64,000 nucleotides of DNA. Origin: Cryobacterium flavum (lineage in GTDB: Bacteria > Actinomycetota > Actinomycetes > Actinomycetales > Microbacteriaceae). Positions 17,834-26,681 of this stretch are shown piece by piece. The stretch is from contig NZ_FNIB01000010.1 of the NCBI RefSeq assembly GCF_900103805.1, forward strand, positions 1 to 64,000, in the 5' to 3' direction. Each line of letters begins with the position of its first letter. Within the stretch, counting starts at the first letter, position 1. A model generated the notes under the pieces. That model was not told the origin of the DNA. It ran no database searches and worked only from the letters and a program-made list of their open reading frames with translations. The translations under genes and the position numbers were made by a program.

Positions 17834-18568
17834 TCAGCTCGCCAGCGCGCTGGTCTGGAATTCGGTCAAGGTGACGGCGCCCTTCAGTGCGAGGTCGAGC
17901 AGAGTGTCGAGCTCGCTGCGGTCGAACGGCGCAGCCTCGGCGGTACCCTGCACCTCGACGAACTTGCCGCGCCCGGTGACGACGACGTTCATGTCGGTGT
18001 CGGCGCGCACGTCTTCGGTGTAAGCGAGGTCGAGCATGGGCACCCCGCCGATGATGCCGACGGACACGGCCGAGACACTGTCGATGAGCGGCTGCGCCTT
18101 CTGCGAGATGAACTTCTTGGTGCGTCCCCACTCGAGGGCGTCGGCGAGGGCTACGTAGGCGCCGGTAATGGCTGCGGTGCGGGTCCCGCCATCGGCCTGA
18201 AGAACGTCGCAGTCGAGCACGAGGGTGTTCTCGCCGAGCGCCTTCATGTCAACGACGGCGCGCAGGCTGCGGCCGATCAGGCGGCTGATCTCGTGGGTGC
18301 GACCGCCGATCTTGCCCTTGACCGATTCGCGGTCCATGCGGCTGTTGGTCGAACGCGGCAGCATCGAGTACTCAGCGGTGACCCAGCCCTTGCCCTTGCC
18401 GCTCATCCAGCGCGGAACGCCATTGGTGAACGACGCGGTGCAGAGCACCTTGGTGCGGCCGTAGGAGATCAAGGCCGATCCTTCGGCCTGGTCGCTCCAG
18501 CCACGCTCGATCGTGATCGGGCGCAGTTCGTCGTTGCTGCGCCCGTCGGCGCGCAGGGTTTCGGTCAC
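17834..18568 (-). CDS. rph: ribonuclease PH
   Basis: This 244-aa phosphorolytic 3'-5' exoribonuclease trims tRNA 3' ends. It starts [10 protein letters not shown] and shows [17 protein letters not shown], the RNase PH signature [17 protein letters not shown] and the conserved VDKSA-like [14 protein letters not shown] segment. Its length is normal for the family. It lies between murI and rdgB in a compact leftward operon. Confidence 0.95.
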   Translation of the reverse strand: MTETLRADGRSNDELRPITIERGWSDQAEGSALISYGRTKVLCTASFTNGVPRWMSGKGKGWVTAEYSMLPRSTNSRMDRESVKGKIGGRTHEISRLIGRSLRAVVDMKALGENTLVLDCDVLQADGGTRTAAITGAYVALADALEWGRTKKFISQKAQPLIDSVSAVSVGIIGGVPMLDLAYTEDVRADTDMNVVVTGRGKFVEVQGTAEAAPFDRSELDTLLDLALKGAVTLTEFQTSALAS

Positions 18569-18577
18569 GGTGTACTC

Positions 18578-19447
18578 CTAATGTTTCGGGTGTAGTGGGG
18601 ACTGTGGGGGCAGGCCACTGGCTGCTGCCAGGTCGGCGAGGTTGAGCGTGCCGGTCTCGATCAGGTCGACCCGGCTGACCTCCGGCCCGATCAGGCGATG
18701 GGCGAGGGCCAGAAAGTCCTCGGCGCTGTCGCCGGTGGCCTCGTACCGGTAGCTGGGCGGACTGGTGCGTGAACGTTCCAGGCCTTGGCTCACGAGCACC
18801 CGATAGACGTCATTGGCCGTTTCGGTGTCGCTTGAGACGAGGGTGACGCCCTCCCCCATCACGTAGGAGATGGCGCCGCGCAGAAAGGGATAGTGGGTGC
18901 AGCCGAGCACGAGGGTGTCGACCTGCGCTGCGCGGAGCGGCGCGAGGTATTCCTCGGCGACGGCGAGTACCTCGTCACCGGTCGTGACTCCGGCCTCGAC
19001 GAACTCGACGAAGCGCGGGCAGGCCTGGCTAAACAGGGTGATCTGGGGCGCGGCGGCAAAGGCATCGTTGTAGGCGCGCGAGTTGACGGTGCCGAGGGTG
19101 CCGATGACCCCCACGCGCTGGTTGCGAGTGGTGGCGACGGCGCGGCGCACAGCGGGCTGAATAACCTCGATCACGGGCACGCTGTAACGTTCGCGGGCAT
19201 CCCGCAGCATCGCTGCTGAAGCGGTGTTGCAGGCGATCACGAGCAGTTTCACGTCGTGCGCCACGAGATCGTCGAGCACATCGAGGGCGAATCCCCGCAC
19301 GTCGGCGATCTTCTTCGGCCCGTACGGCGAGTGGGCCGTGTCACCGATATACAGAATGGATTCGTTGGGTAACTGGTCCTTGATCGCCCGGGCGACGGTC
19401 AGGCCGCCCACTCCGGAATCGAAAATACCAATCGGTGCATCCGTCAC
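18578..19447 (-). CDS. murI: glutamate racemase
   Basis: This 289-aa enzyme makes D-glutamate for peptidoglycan. [13 protein letters not shown] is at the N-terminus, the two catalytic cysteines lie in VIACNTASA and [10 protein letters not shown], and there is a C-terminal extension ending PLHPKH. The start is GTG 19447 (VTDAPIGI); the open frame extends further upstream but without family similarity. It is the first gene of the murI-rph-rdgB operon and diverges from pncB, whose GTG lies 42 bases away. Confidence 0.93.
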   Translation of the reverse strand: MTDAPIGIFDSGVGGLTVARAIKDQLPNESILYIGDTAHSPYGPKKIADVRGFALDVLDDLVAHDVKLLVIACNTASAAMLRDARERYSVPVIEVIQPAVRRAVATTRNQRVGVIGTLGTVNSRAYNDAFAAAPQITLFSQACPRFVEFVEAGVTTGDEVLAVAEEYLAPLRAAQVDTLVLGCTHYPFLRGAISYVMGEGVTLVSSDTETANDVYRVLVSQGLERSRTSPPSYRYEATGDSAEDFLALAHRLIGPEVSRVDLIETGTLNLADLAAASGLPPQSPLHPKH

Positions 19448-19489
19448 GGTGATCAAGCCTAGCCCGACCAAGCGGATAAGCTGTGCCGG

Positions 19490-20851
19490 GTGACCCCGTC
19501 CCCCGCGTTCCTCGCTCCAGCACACCGTGGCCCAGCCGGCCTCACACCAGCACTGCGCACCGATCGGTACGAGCTCACGATGGTGGATGCCGCCATCCAG
19601 AGCGGCACCGCCGATCGTGCCTGCATGTTCGAGGCCTTCGCCCGCCGCCTGCCAGCCGGTCGCCGCTACGGCATCGTTGCCGGCACCGGTCGCCTGCTCG
19701 AGCTGATTCGTCAGTTTCGCTTCGACACCGACGAGCTGACCTGGCTCGCCGAGAACTCGGTCGTACGCACTCCCACCCTCGACTATCTGGCCGATTATTC
19801 CTTCAGCGGTAATGTCTGGGGCTACCAAGAGGGTGAAGCCTATTTTCCCGGATCGCCCCTCCTACTGGTGGAGAGCACCTTCGCCGAGGGCGTCATTCTG
19901 GAGACCCTCATTCTCAGTGTGCTCAACTACGACATCTCCGTTGCCAGCGCCGCCGCGCGCATGGTCTCGGTGAGCCTGGGCCGCCCGATCGCCGAGATGG
20001 GATCCCGGCGCACCAACGAGCACTCGGCGGTCGCCGCCGCCCGCGCCGCTTTCATCGCCGGCTTCGCATCGACCAGCAATCTGGAGGCCGGCCGCCAGTG
20101 GGGTCTGCCGACCATGGGTACCGCGGCCCACTCGTTCATTTTGCTGCACGACAGCGAGGAGGAAGCGTTCCAGGCGCAAGTGGATGCCTTTGGTTCCGCC
20201 ACGACACTTCTCGTTGACACCTACGATGTACCGGCCGGCATCGCCCTGGCGGTCAAGATCGCGGGGCCGGACCTCGGCTCGATTCGCATCGACTCTGGCG
20301 ATCTGCCCACCGTCGTTGCCGCAGCACGCGCGCAGCTCGACGCACTCGGCGCGGTCAACACGAAGATCACGGTCACCAGCGACCTCGACGAATTCGCCAT
20401 CGCGGCCCTGTCCGCCAGTCCGGTGGACGCCTTCGGCGTCGGTACCTCCGTCGTCACCGGGTCGGGCGAACCGGCCGCCGGCCTGGTCTACAAGCTGGTC
20501 GCGCACAAGGGCCACGGCGACGACTGGATCTCCGTCGCGAAAACGTCGACCGCGAAGCTCTCCATCGGCGGCCGCAAGAATGCACTCCGCCGAGTGGATG
20601 CCGTCGGTACCGCCCAGGAAGAAATCGTGCTGCTCGGCGACGGCCCCGGTAGCCCGTCCGACTCCGGCAGCGGCCTGGAGCGGGCGCTGCTGGTTCCGCT
20701 GATCCAGGACGGCCGTGTCGACGAACGGTACCTGGGAGCAGCCGGAACGCTGCGCGCACGCGCACACAACGCATCCGTTATGCAGGAACTGCCAATCGAG
20801 GCTTTTCGATTGGGGCGCGGCGAAGCCGTTATTCCCACCTCATACCGCTAG
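19490..20851 (+). CDS. pncB: nicotinate phosphoribosyltransferase
   Basis: This 453-aa NAD-salvage enzyme joins nicotinate to phosphoribosyl pyrophosphate. [18 protein letters not shown] is at the N-terminus. [21 protein letters not shown] and GTAAHSFIL follow, and [15 protein letters not shown] and [15 protein letters not shown] carry the phosphate-binding loops. It starts with GTG 19490, with no clear ribosome site, so it may be leaderless. It is transcribed away from murI and converges with the DUF3039 gene nine bases later. Confidence 0.93.
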   Translation: MTPSPAFLAPAHRGPAGLTPALRTDRYELTMVDAAIQSGTADRACMFEAFARRLPAGRRYGIVAGTGRLLELIRQFRFDTDELTWLAENSVVRTPTLDYLADYSFSGNVWGYQEGEAYFPGSPLLLVESTFAEGVILETLILSVLNYDISVASAAARMVSVSLGRPIAEMGSRRTNEHSAVAAARAAFIAGFASTSNLEAGRQWGLPTMGTAAHSFILLHDSEEEAFQAQVDAFGSATTLLVDTYDVPAGIALAVKIAGPDLGSIRIDSGDLPTVVAAARAQLDALGAVNTKITVTSDLDEFAIAALSASPVDAFGVGTSVVTGSGEPAAGLVYKLVAHKGHGDDWISVAKTSTAKLSIGGRKNALRRVDAVGTAQEEIVLLGDGPGSPSDSGSGLERALLVPLIQDGRVDERYLGAAGTLRARAHNASVMQELPIEAFRLGRGEAVIPTSYR

Positions 20852-20859
20852 CCGCGGAG

Positions 20860-21144
20860 CTACTTGGCCTTCATCTTCTCGTAGATGGCCTTGCAGGTCG
20901 GGCACACCGGAAACTTCTCCGGGTCACGGCCCGGTAGCCATTTCTTGCCGCACAGGGCTTTAACCGGCTTGCCCGAAATGGCAGATTCGAGAATCTTGTC
21001 TTTCGGGACGTAGTGCGAGAACCGTTCGTGATCGCCGGGCTCGATCTGCTCCTGGTTCAGGAGTTCTTCGAGCTCACGGTCGAGCGTGGACGTTCCGCCG
21101 CCGGGCTGGCCGGGTTCTGCAATGCTCGCACGAATTTCAGTCAT
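20860..21144 (-). CDS. DUF3039 family protein
   Basis: This 94-aa actinobacterial protein of unknown function matches DUF3039. The N-terminus is disordered and acidic. HERFSHYVPKDKI and a probable metal site follow: His at about 45, ALCGKKW, and the CPTC pair near the C-terminus. The Cys/His pattern suggests zinc binding. The gene is conserved in Microbacteriaceae beside nicotinate phosphoribosyltransferase genes in my recollection, which I cannot verify here. Confidence 0.82.
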   Translation of the reverse strand: MTEIRASIAEPGQPGGGTSTLDRELEELLNQEQIEPGDHERFSHYVPKDKILESAISGKPVKALCGKKWLPGRDPEKFPVCPTCKAIYEKMKAK

Positions 21145-21169
21145 GAGAACAGTCTAAGCAGTCGGCCGG

Positions 21170-22744
21170 TCAGGCGCGCTGGGCGGAGGCGAGCATCTCC
21201 GGACCGCGCCGGTCGAAGGCGCGAGATCCGACCCAGATTCCCACGACCACGGCGAGGAGGCCGAGGCCAAGGCCCGCGCCGAGCGCGCGCAGATGCCAGG
21301 CCGGATCCTCGAAGATTCCGAGGTAGGCGAAGATGAGCGCGGGCAGCGCCACCACGATCGATCCGGTGAAGGTCAGCGACTGCACCAGCGCCGAAGCGGT
21401 TTCTGAGGCCTGCGGCTGGGCGAACGGGCTGTCACCGGGTTTGGTCACCGGGTACGGAAAGCGGGTGGACGTATAGCTGGAGAAACCCAAACCAGCCAAG
21501 AGGATGCACGTGCTCACCCCCAGCATTGACGGCAACACCGACCAGTCTCCGTAGAACGAAATACTGACGGCCGAGCCAATACCGATGAGCAGGATGCCCA
21601 TGACGAGCGCGGGAACGAGCCGGCCGATACGGTCGGCCAGGCCGCGCGTTCCGGAAGCCACGTGCAGCCAGATGGCCGTGCTGTCGTAGGCAACGTCGTT
21701 GTGCATGGTCCAGCCGAGAAAAATGCACATGAGCGGCACTGGCACGAGAGCGAGGTAGTGCAGCGGCACGCCGACGATACTCAGCGGCAGGATCGCGATG
21801 ATCGGAACGATCGGAATCATGATCAGCGACACCCAATACCGCGAGTCGCGCGCCCAATAGGTGAAGGTGCGTGCGGCGATCGCGCCAACGGAACTGTGCG
21901 GCAACCGGTCGAACCAGCCCAGCCCTGAGTACTTTTTCGCCGCGGCCTCACGGCCAGGCGAGACCAGCATGCGGGCAACGACGAGCTGCCAAATGAGCCA
22001 CAGGGTGTAGGCAGAAACCGCAGCGATGAGCAGCTTGAGAATGGCAGCGCCCCAGGCGCCTGTGGAGGCATCCCCTGGAGCAGCCCACGCCGCGCCGAGC
22101 GGCGTCCAGCCCAAAATCGTGGCGAGGGTGGCCAGCAGGCCACGGCCATGGCGACCCCAGTCCGTGCTGAGCAGCACCACAACGAGTGGAGAAATCACGA
22201 CCAGCAGGACGACACCGATCATGCCGGTAAACTCCCGCGAGCGTCTGGTCGACAGGAGGAAGGCTGCCAGGGATGCGCTCACCCGCGACAGCAGAATGCA
22301 GGTCGCGAGGATCAGCGCGGCGGATACCAGAGCGAGCAGGGTCTGTCCGATGCCGCGCGACCAGGTGAAAACGGTGCCGAGCAGCACGATCGAAAGGGTG
22401 AGCGCCGGAACGCCGATCAGCGCCGAGCCGGCTAGACCGAGCGACAATGAACGGTTGGAAATTCCGAGGAACGCAAACTTGCGTGGGTCCATGCTGTCGT
22501 CGATGCCGACCACGATCGGGATGACCAGAAAGCCCAGCGCCACGGCCGATCCGGCCACAATAAGCGAATCACGAATGAGTGCGGGGTCTCCGACGAACCG
22601 CAGGGCGATCAGCGCAACGAAAATTGTGATGGCGACGCCGAGGCCGTAGAGCAGTCCGACGACGAGGCCGACGACCTGCCAAGGACTACGACGGAACAGG
22701 TTGGCGAGCAGCCGGAGTTTCAGTCCGAAAAATTGTGCAACCAT
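21170..22744 (-). CDS. ABC transporter permease, large multi-helix
   Basis: This 524-aa integral membrane protein has about twelve hydrophobic segments, short loops and a basic loop SPGREAAAKKYSGLGWFDR in the middle. The start MVAQFFGLKLRLLANLFRRSPW is typical of the membrane partners of ABC-2-like exporters in actinobacteria. It overlaps the 3' end of the ATPase gene by 25 bases, so the two proteins probably form one transporter. The substrate is unknown. Confidence 0.8.
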   Translation of the reverse strand: MVAQFFGLKLRLLANLFRRSPWQVVGLVVGLLYGLGVAITIFVALIALRFVGDPALIRDSLIVAGSAVALGFLVIPIVVGIDDSMDPRKFAFLGISNRSLSLGLAGSALIGVPALTLSIVLLGTVFTWSRGIGQTLLALVSAALILATCILLSRVSASLAAFLLSTRRSREFTGMIGVVLLVVISPLVVVLLSTDWGRHGRGLLATLATILGWTPLGAAWAAPGDASTGAWGAAILKLLIAAVSAYTLWLIWQLVVARMLVSPGREAAAKKYSGLGWFDRLPHSSVGAIAARTFTYWARDSRYWVSLIMIPIVPIIAILPLSIVGVPLHYLALVPVPLMCIFLGWTMHNDVAYDSTAIWLHVASGTRGLADRIGRLVPALVMGILLIGIGSAVSISFYGDWSVLPSMLGVSTCILLAGLGFSSYTSTRFPYPVTKPGDSPFAQPQASETASALVQSLTFTGSIVVALPALIFAYLGIFEDPAWHLRALGAGLGLGLLAVVVGIWVGSRAFDRRGPEMLASAQRA

Positions 22745-24183
22745 TCCATGCCCTCCGCGACCTTGCGCCCGCCGGCGAGTTCGACGAACCGATCTTCCAG
22801 CGTCTTCTCTCCACGCACCTCGTCGACGGTTCCCGCCGCCAGGACACGGCCCTGCACGATGATGGCAACGTGATCACAGACGCGCTGGATCAGGTCCATG
22901 CCATGGCTGGACAGCACGACGGTTCCGCCGGCGGCGACGTACTTCTGCAAAATCTCGGTGACGTTGACCGCGGAAACCGGGTCGACCGACTCGAACGGCT
23001 CGTCGAGCACGAGCACACGCGGGGAATGAATCATGGCGCAGGCGAGGGCGATCTTCTTGGTCATTCCGGCGGAGTAGTCGGCGACCAGACGGTTAAGGGC
23101 GTCCTCGAGGCCGAACGCTGCTGCCAGGTCGGCCGAGCGGGCGCGCACGGTGTCGTTGTCGAGGCCGCGCAGGGTGCCCGCGTAATAGAGGAGTTGTGCG
23201 CCGGTGAGGCGGTCAAAGAGGCGAAGTCGGTCGGGCAGAACGCCCATCACGCGCTTGGCCTCATTGGGCCGGGCCCAGACGTCGATACCGTGGACCAGGA
23301 CTTTTCCGGCGGTGGGCCGCAGCAGCCCGGTGATCATCGATAGGGTCGTGGTCTTTCCGGCCCCGTTCGGCCCGACGATGCCATAGAACGAACCGGCTCG
23401 AACGCTGAGGTCGAGATCGGAGACCGCGACGTTGTGACCGTACCTCTTCACGAGTCCGACGGCTTCAATGACGATCGGGGCTTGCACGATCGAAGTCGCA
23501 TCGGCGGCCGGCTTCACGGTCGGCTTCACGTCTCGGGGGCTAACGGACTTCACGGCTGGCTGTGCGGCCGTGCTGAGAGTGTCCGTGGTGGGCGTTGTCT
23601 GGACGGCCGGATCGCTGGTCGGTTCCGGCAGCGGTGCCACCGGCGTAGCAAGCGACGCTTCCGCTTCGATCGTGACGAGCGCATCGCGGGTCGCGTAGGG
23701 CCGCGTGGTTTCGTCGGTGGAATTCTCGGCGAGCGTCTGTTGATTCGGCCTGACCGACCCGGCAACGGCAGGGGATTTCGGCGTCGTCGGTTTCTTCGGC
23801 GTCGTCGACGTGCTCACGGTCGGCTTGCGCACCGCTGGTTTACGCACCGCGGGTTTGCGCGCTGCTGGTTGACGCACGCCGGCAGCCGGCCGGACAGTAG
23901 CCGCCTTGGTCACCGCAGGCTTGGCAGCAGGCTTCACCGCTGCCGGTTTGTCGGCAGTCGGCTTGGCAACAGCAGGCCTGGCAGCAGCTGGCCTGGTAGT
24001 CGCCGTCGTGCGCACGGCTGGCTCACGCACCGCCGGTTTGCGCACGGCTGGTTTGCGCACGGCTGGTTTGCGCATGGCTGGCTTGCTGGCCAACGGCTTA
24101 GCGGCGAGCGGCGCCGTCGACTCGGCTGCGCGGTTCGCGACAGACTCGTCGTCACGTTCGGGGTGGGGCGGCACAAAAGTCAC
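22720..24183 (-). CDS. ABC transporter ATP-binding protein with a repeat-rich N-terminal tail
   Basis: This 487-aa protein has an ABC ATPase domain starting only at about residue 237 (IVIEAVGLVKRYGHNV), with Walker A GPNGAGKTTT and the Walker B LVLDEPFESVDP. The signature appears as DYSAGMTKKIALA and the H-loop as SSHGMDL. The first 236 residues are low-complexity Pro/Ala/Lys/Arg/Thr, including tandem RKPAV units at residues 34-58 and 104-123. The GTG at 24183 has no ideal ribosome site, and a later start within the tail cannot be excluded. The ATPase is of the drug/Na-type exporter group and pairs with the overlapping permease gene. Confidence 0.8.
   Translation of the reverse strand: MTFVPPHPERDDESVANRAAESTAPLAAKPLASKPAMRKPAVRKPAVRKPAVREPAVRTTATTRPAAARPAVAKPTADKPAAVKPAAKPAVTKAATVRPAAGVRQPAARKPAVRKPAVRKPTVSTSTTPKKPTTPKSPAVAGSVRPNQQTLAENSTDETTRPYATRDALVTIEAEASLATPVAPLPEPTSDPAVQTTPTTDTLSTAAQPAVKSVSPRDVKPTVKPAADATSIVQAPIVIEAVGLVKRYGHNVAVSDLDLSVRAGSFYGIVGPNGAGKTTTLSMITGLLRPTAGKVLVHGIDVWARPNEAKRVMGVLPDRLRLFDRLTGAQLLYYAGTLRGLDNDTVRARSADLAAAFGLEDALNRLVADYSAGMTKKIALACAMIHSPRVLVLDEPFESVDPVSAVNVTEILQKYVAAGGTVVLSSHGMDLIQRVCDHVAIIVQGRVLAAGTVDEVRGEKTLEDRFVELAGGRKVAEGMEWLHNFSD
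23815..24084 (-). repeat. 15-bp coding minisatellite (RKPAV repeats), two clusters
   Basis: Two arrays of a 15-base unit, read on the minus strand as CGCAAACCAGCCGTG and near variants, lie at 24010-24084 and 23815-23874 within the ATPase gene. Each unit encodes Arg-Lys-Pro-Ala-Val with substitutions (Glu for Lys, Thr for Ala). The unit length keeps the frame, so copy number can change without breaking the gene. Confidence 0.8.
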
Positions 24184-24443
24184 TCCGCTAACCTACCAAG
24201 GACCGCTGCCCCGGGGGCGCGGAAGACGTCGCAGCCACCGTTTCAACCTGTGAGCACGCTCCACGCCGGGTCACGAAATGGACACGTGCTGAGCAGATTC
24301 TTCCTATGGAACGACCCAACAGGTTATGGTGAGATTGACATAACGGTGTGTCTTTACGTGAACATGTGGGTGAATCCTAAGCAAACTCTTCGCAACTGAG
24401 TGGGTTTTGCGGCGTGGCCCCAACCATTCTTGAGGAGATAATC

Positions 24444-25163
24444 GTGACGACGCAGGCAAAAGTGCGCGCAGTCAAGACGCAAGTTGTCATTCTGGCGGCC
24501 GGCATGGGCAGCCGCCTTGGGCGTTCGCTGCCCAAGCCGCTCACCGAACTGAACGACGGCCGCACGATCATGCAGCAGCAGTTCGACAACATCAACCACG
24601 CCTTCGGCAACGCTGCCAAGGTCACGATCGTCGTCGGGTACAAACTCGAGCACATCATCGAAGCGTTCCCGCAGGCCTCCTTCGTCTACAACGAAGAGTA
24701 CGATCAGACCAACACGTCGAAGAGCCTGCTACGCGCCCTGCAAGCGTCGAAGCCCGGCGGAGTGCTCTGGATGAACGGCGACGTCGTCTTTGACCCGGCC
24801 ATTCTCGACCGCGCGGCCGCCATGATGGCCCGCGACCAGTCTTTCGTCACCGTCAACACCGACAAAGTGTCCGATGAAGAGGTCAAGTACACCACGAGTG
24901 CCGAAGGCTACATCAAGGAACTCTCCAAGACCGTCAAGGGCGGCCTCGGCGAAGCCGTCGGCATCAACTACGTGTCGAGCGCCGACAAGGCCACCCTCAT
25001 CCGCCAGCTAAGCAAGGTGGCCGACCAGGATTACTTCGAACGCGGCATCGAGCTGGCCATCGAGCAGAACCGAATGCTGGTGGAGCCGGTGAACATCTCC
25101 GATTTCTACGCCGTCGAGGTGGACTTCGCTGAAGACCTTGAGCGCGCCAACTTGTTCGTCTAA
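24444..25163 (+). CDS. nucleotidyltransferase of the sugar/choline-phosphate NTP transferase family
   Basis: This 239-aa protein has the nucleotide-binding motif LAAGMGSRLG followed by LPKPLTEL, and WMNGDVVF with the metal-binding Asp. The C-terminus YAVEVDFAEDLERA resembles LicC-type cytidylyltransferases. It would activate a sugar or alcohol phosphate with CTP, UTP or GTP for surface polymer synthesis, but the substrate is not readable. The start is GTG 24444 after GAGGAGA. The 260-base gap upstream contains TTGACA at 24335-24340, a possible -35 without a convincing -10 partner. A terminator follows 12 bases after the stop. Confidence 0.75.
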   Translation: MTTQAKVRAVKTQVVILAAGMGSRLGRSLPKPLTELNDGRTIMQQQFDNINHAFGNAAKVTIVVGYKLEHIIEAFPQASFVYNEEYDQTNTSKSLLRALQASKPGGVLWMNGDVVFDPAILDRAAAMMARDQSFVTVNTDKVSDEEVKYTTSAEGYIKELSKTVKGGLGEAVGINYVSSADKATLIRQLSKVADQDYFERGIELAIEQNRMLVEPVNISDFYAVEVDFAEDLERANLFV

Positions 25164-25175
25164 CCGGCACACCAC

Positions 25176-25215
25176 ACGACAAAACCCTCACGCTTCGGCG
25201 TGGGGGTTTTGTCGT
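25176..25215 (+). terminator. rho-independent terminator after the NTP transferase
   Basis: ACGACAAAACCCTCACGC, loop TTCG, and a near-exact complement GCGTGGGGGTTTTGTCGT form a stem of about 18 bp, with A and T tracts inside the arms. It could work for both strands. It is the last chromosomal feature before the IS3 remnant. Confidence 0.88.
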
Positions 25216-25240
25216 TCTGGAAAGGTTTAACCGTTGCCAT

Positions 25241-25557
25241 CGTGCCCACACTTCGCGGGTACAAGACGCCCCGAGTGAAGCCGGTGCTGATCGCGACGGG
25301 ACCCATGCACGTGCGGTCGTGTTATGCCGACGTCGGCATAAGTCGTGGGACATTGCCGATCTGCGCACTCCGTGGCGGGGGAAGCCTTCAAGGCCCACTC
25401 GATCTTCGACATCTGGTCTCGCAAGATCGTCGGCTTCCGGGTCGAGAAGCGCGAGAGCAACCATCTAGCGGTGGACATGTTCGAGACCGCGTGGCGAGAG
25501 GCCGACCTCAAGCGTGAGCTCACACTACACGCCCACCACCAGAAGAACCCGGAATGA
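25241..25557 (+). pseudogene. IS3-family transposase fragment (orfB), interrupted
   Basis: Read across the 26-bp insertion described separately, this stretch encodes KPVLIATGPMHVRS, WDIADLRTPWRGEAFKA, HSIFDIWSRKIVGFRVE and LAVDMFETAWREADLK. This is the start of the integrase core of IS3-type transposases, including the first catalytic Asp in WDI. Both the helix-turn-helix part and the later catalytic residues are missing, and the frame ends in unrelated sequence after LHAHHQKNPE. It is a dead fragment. The remaining 320 bases up to idi hold no recognisable gene. Confidence 0.85.
25316..25347. repeat. 20-bp perfect palindrome flanked by a 6-bp direct repeat
   Basis: TTATGCCGACGTCGGCATAA (25322-25341) is a perfect palindrome, with GTCGTG on each side (25316-25321 and 25342-25347). 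Removing the palindrome and one GTCGTG restores the IS3 reading frame exactly. This looks like the footprint left by a departed mobile element with TTATGCCGAC ends and a 6-bp target duplication, or a miniature insertion. Confidence 0.8.
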
Positions 25558-25881
25558 TTCCGCACACAACCGAAAACACCCGCGCGAGCTGGCGTCGTCG
25601 GGATCAATTTGCCCGAGAAAATCGCCAGAAATCAACCCAAGTGACTCAAAACAGCTTGACGTTGATACTTGAAACAGCCGTTCGGGGCATGACCCTCAAC
25701 TTGGCTGTCGGCCCCGCGAAGGGTCTGTCTTTGCTTTCGGCTTGCCCGGCGGATGCCGGATTCGCTCCACGCAAGGCAGAGAATGAAGGTGTCGAAGTGG
25801 GTCGACAGAACGATCGAACAAAAATGTGAGCGCGCCGCTGGCGTAGATTTGAACTAGGAGACTTTCAGAGGATGGACCGAC

Positions 25882-26439
25882 GTGGCGAAGGATAGCTTGA
25901 CCGACGACCGCAACACTCTAGAGGTCGAGACCGTGGTGTTGGTCGCCGAGGACGGAACGCCCATCGGTACGGCCGACAAAGCGCTCGTGCATGACCTCGA
26001 TACTCCCCTGCACCTTGCTTTTTCCTGCCATGTATTCGATGAGCACGGGCGCATTTTGGTCACCAGACGGGCGCTGATAAAAAAAGCCTGGCCCGGCGTG
26101 TGGACAAACTCCTTCTGCGGTCACCCGGCACCCGGTGAAACCCTGGCGGATGCTGCCCTACGCCGGGCGAGCCATGAACTCGGCATCGGGCTGACCGAAC
26201 TCACCCTGGTCTTGCCCGATTTTCGGTACCGTGCAGTCGACGCGTCGGGAATCGTGGAAAACGAAATATGCCCGGTTTTCACGGCAGTCACGTACTCGAC
26301 GGTTGAGCCCCGTGCCGACGAGGTCATGGAATGGCGGTGGGTGACTCGCGACGACCTTGTGATGGCGGTGCGCACCACCCCGTGGGCGTTCAGCCCCTGG
26401 CTAACCCTGCAACTTCCCCTGCTCTTCCCTCACGACTAG
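25882..26439 (+). CDS. idi: isopentenyl-diphosphate delta-isomerase, type I
   Basis: This 185-aa Nudix-type enzyme interconverts isopentenyl and dimethylallyl diphosphate. The catalytic Cys lies in TNSFCGHPAPGE and the catalytic Glu in GIVENEICPVF; the metal-binding His residues are in VHDLDTPLHLAFSCHVF. It starts with GTG 25882 after AGAGGA. It supplies the last step after the mevalonate pathway encoded about 18 kb to the right, but is not linked to it. The length is normal. Confidence 0.94.
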   Translation: MAKDSLTDDRNTLEVETVVLVAEDGTPIGTADKALVHDLDTPLHLAFSCHVFDEHGRILVTRRALIKKAWPGVWTNSFCGHPAPGETLADAALRRASHELGIGLTELTLVLPDFRYRAVDASGIVENEICPVFTAVTYSTVEPRADEVMEWRWVTRDDLVMAVRTTPWAFSPWLTLQLPLLFPHD

Positions 26440-26681
26440 TTCGGCCCGATCGAACTCAGTTGTTTCACCCGCGAGCGTCAGCCCGGGACGAAAATGGCCA
26501 CGTGAACGCTGCATCGGCATCCGGAGTTGCCCGCAATGTTGTGGTCAGTGCGCCGCTGCACGCTTTGGCTCGAGATCATTTTGGTGACCATCGACATCGG
26601 CCTGGCCGCCCACTGTTTTGCGCGAGTCGGGCGCGCCCGACTCTAACCGGTGTCAACAGCAGCTCGCGGCTACGCCGCCGA

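Noticed and set aside
23815-24084. Intergenic tandem repeat or CRISPR-like array
   Set aside because: The 15-base units are in frame within a coding sequence and encode RKPAV.
23434-24399. 321-codon plus-strand frame rich in Gly/Arg/His/Trp
   Set aside because: Mirror of the repeat-rich ATPase tail; no ribosome site or conserved features.
24184-24443. Riboswitch upstream of the NTP transferase
   Set aside because: No recognisable conserved core or terminator/antiterminator pair; only a possible -35 was seen.
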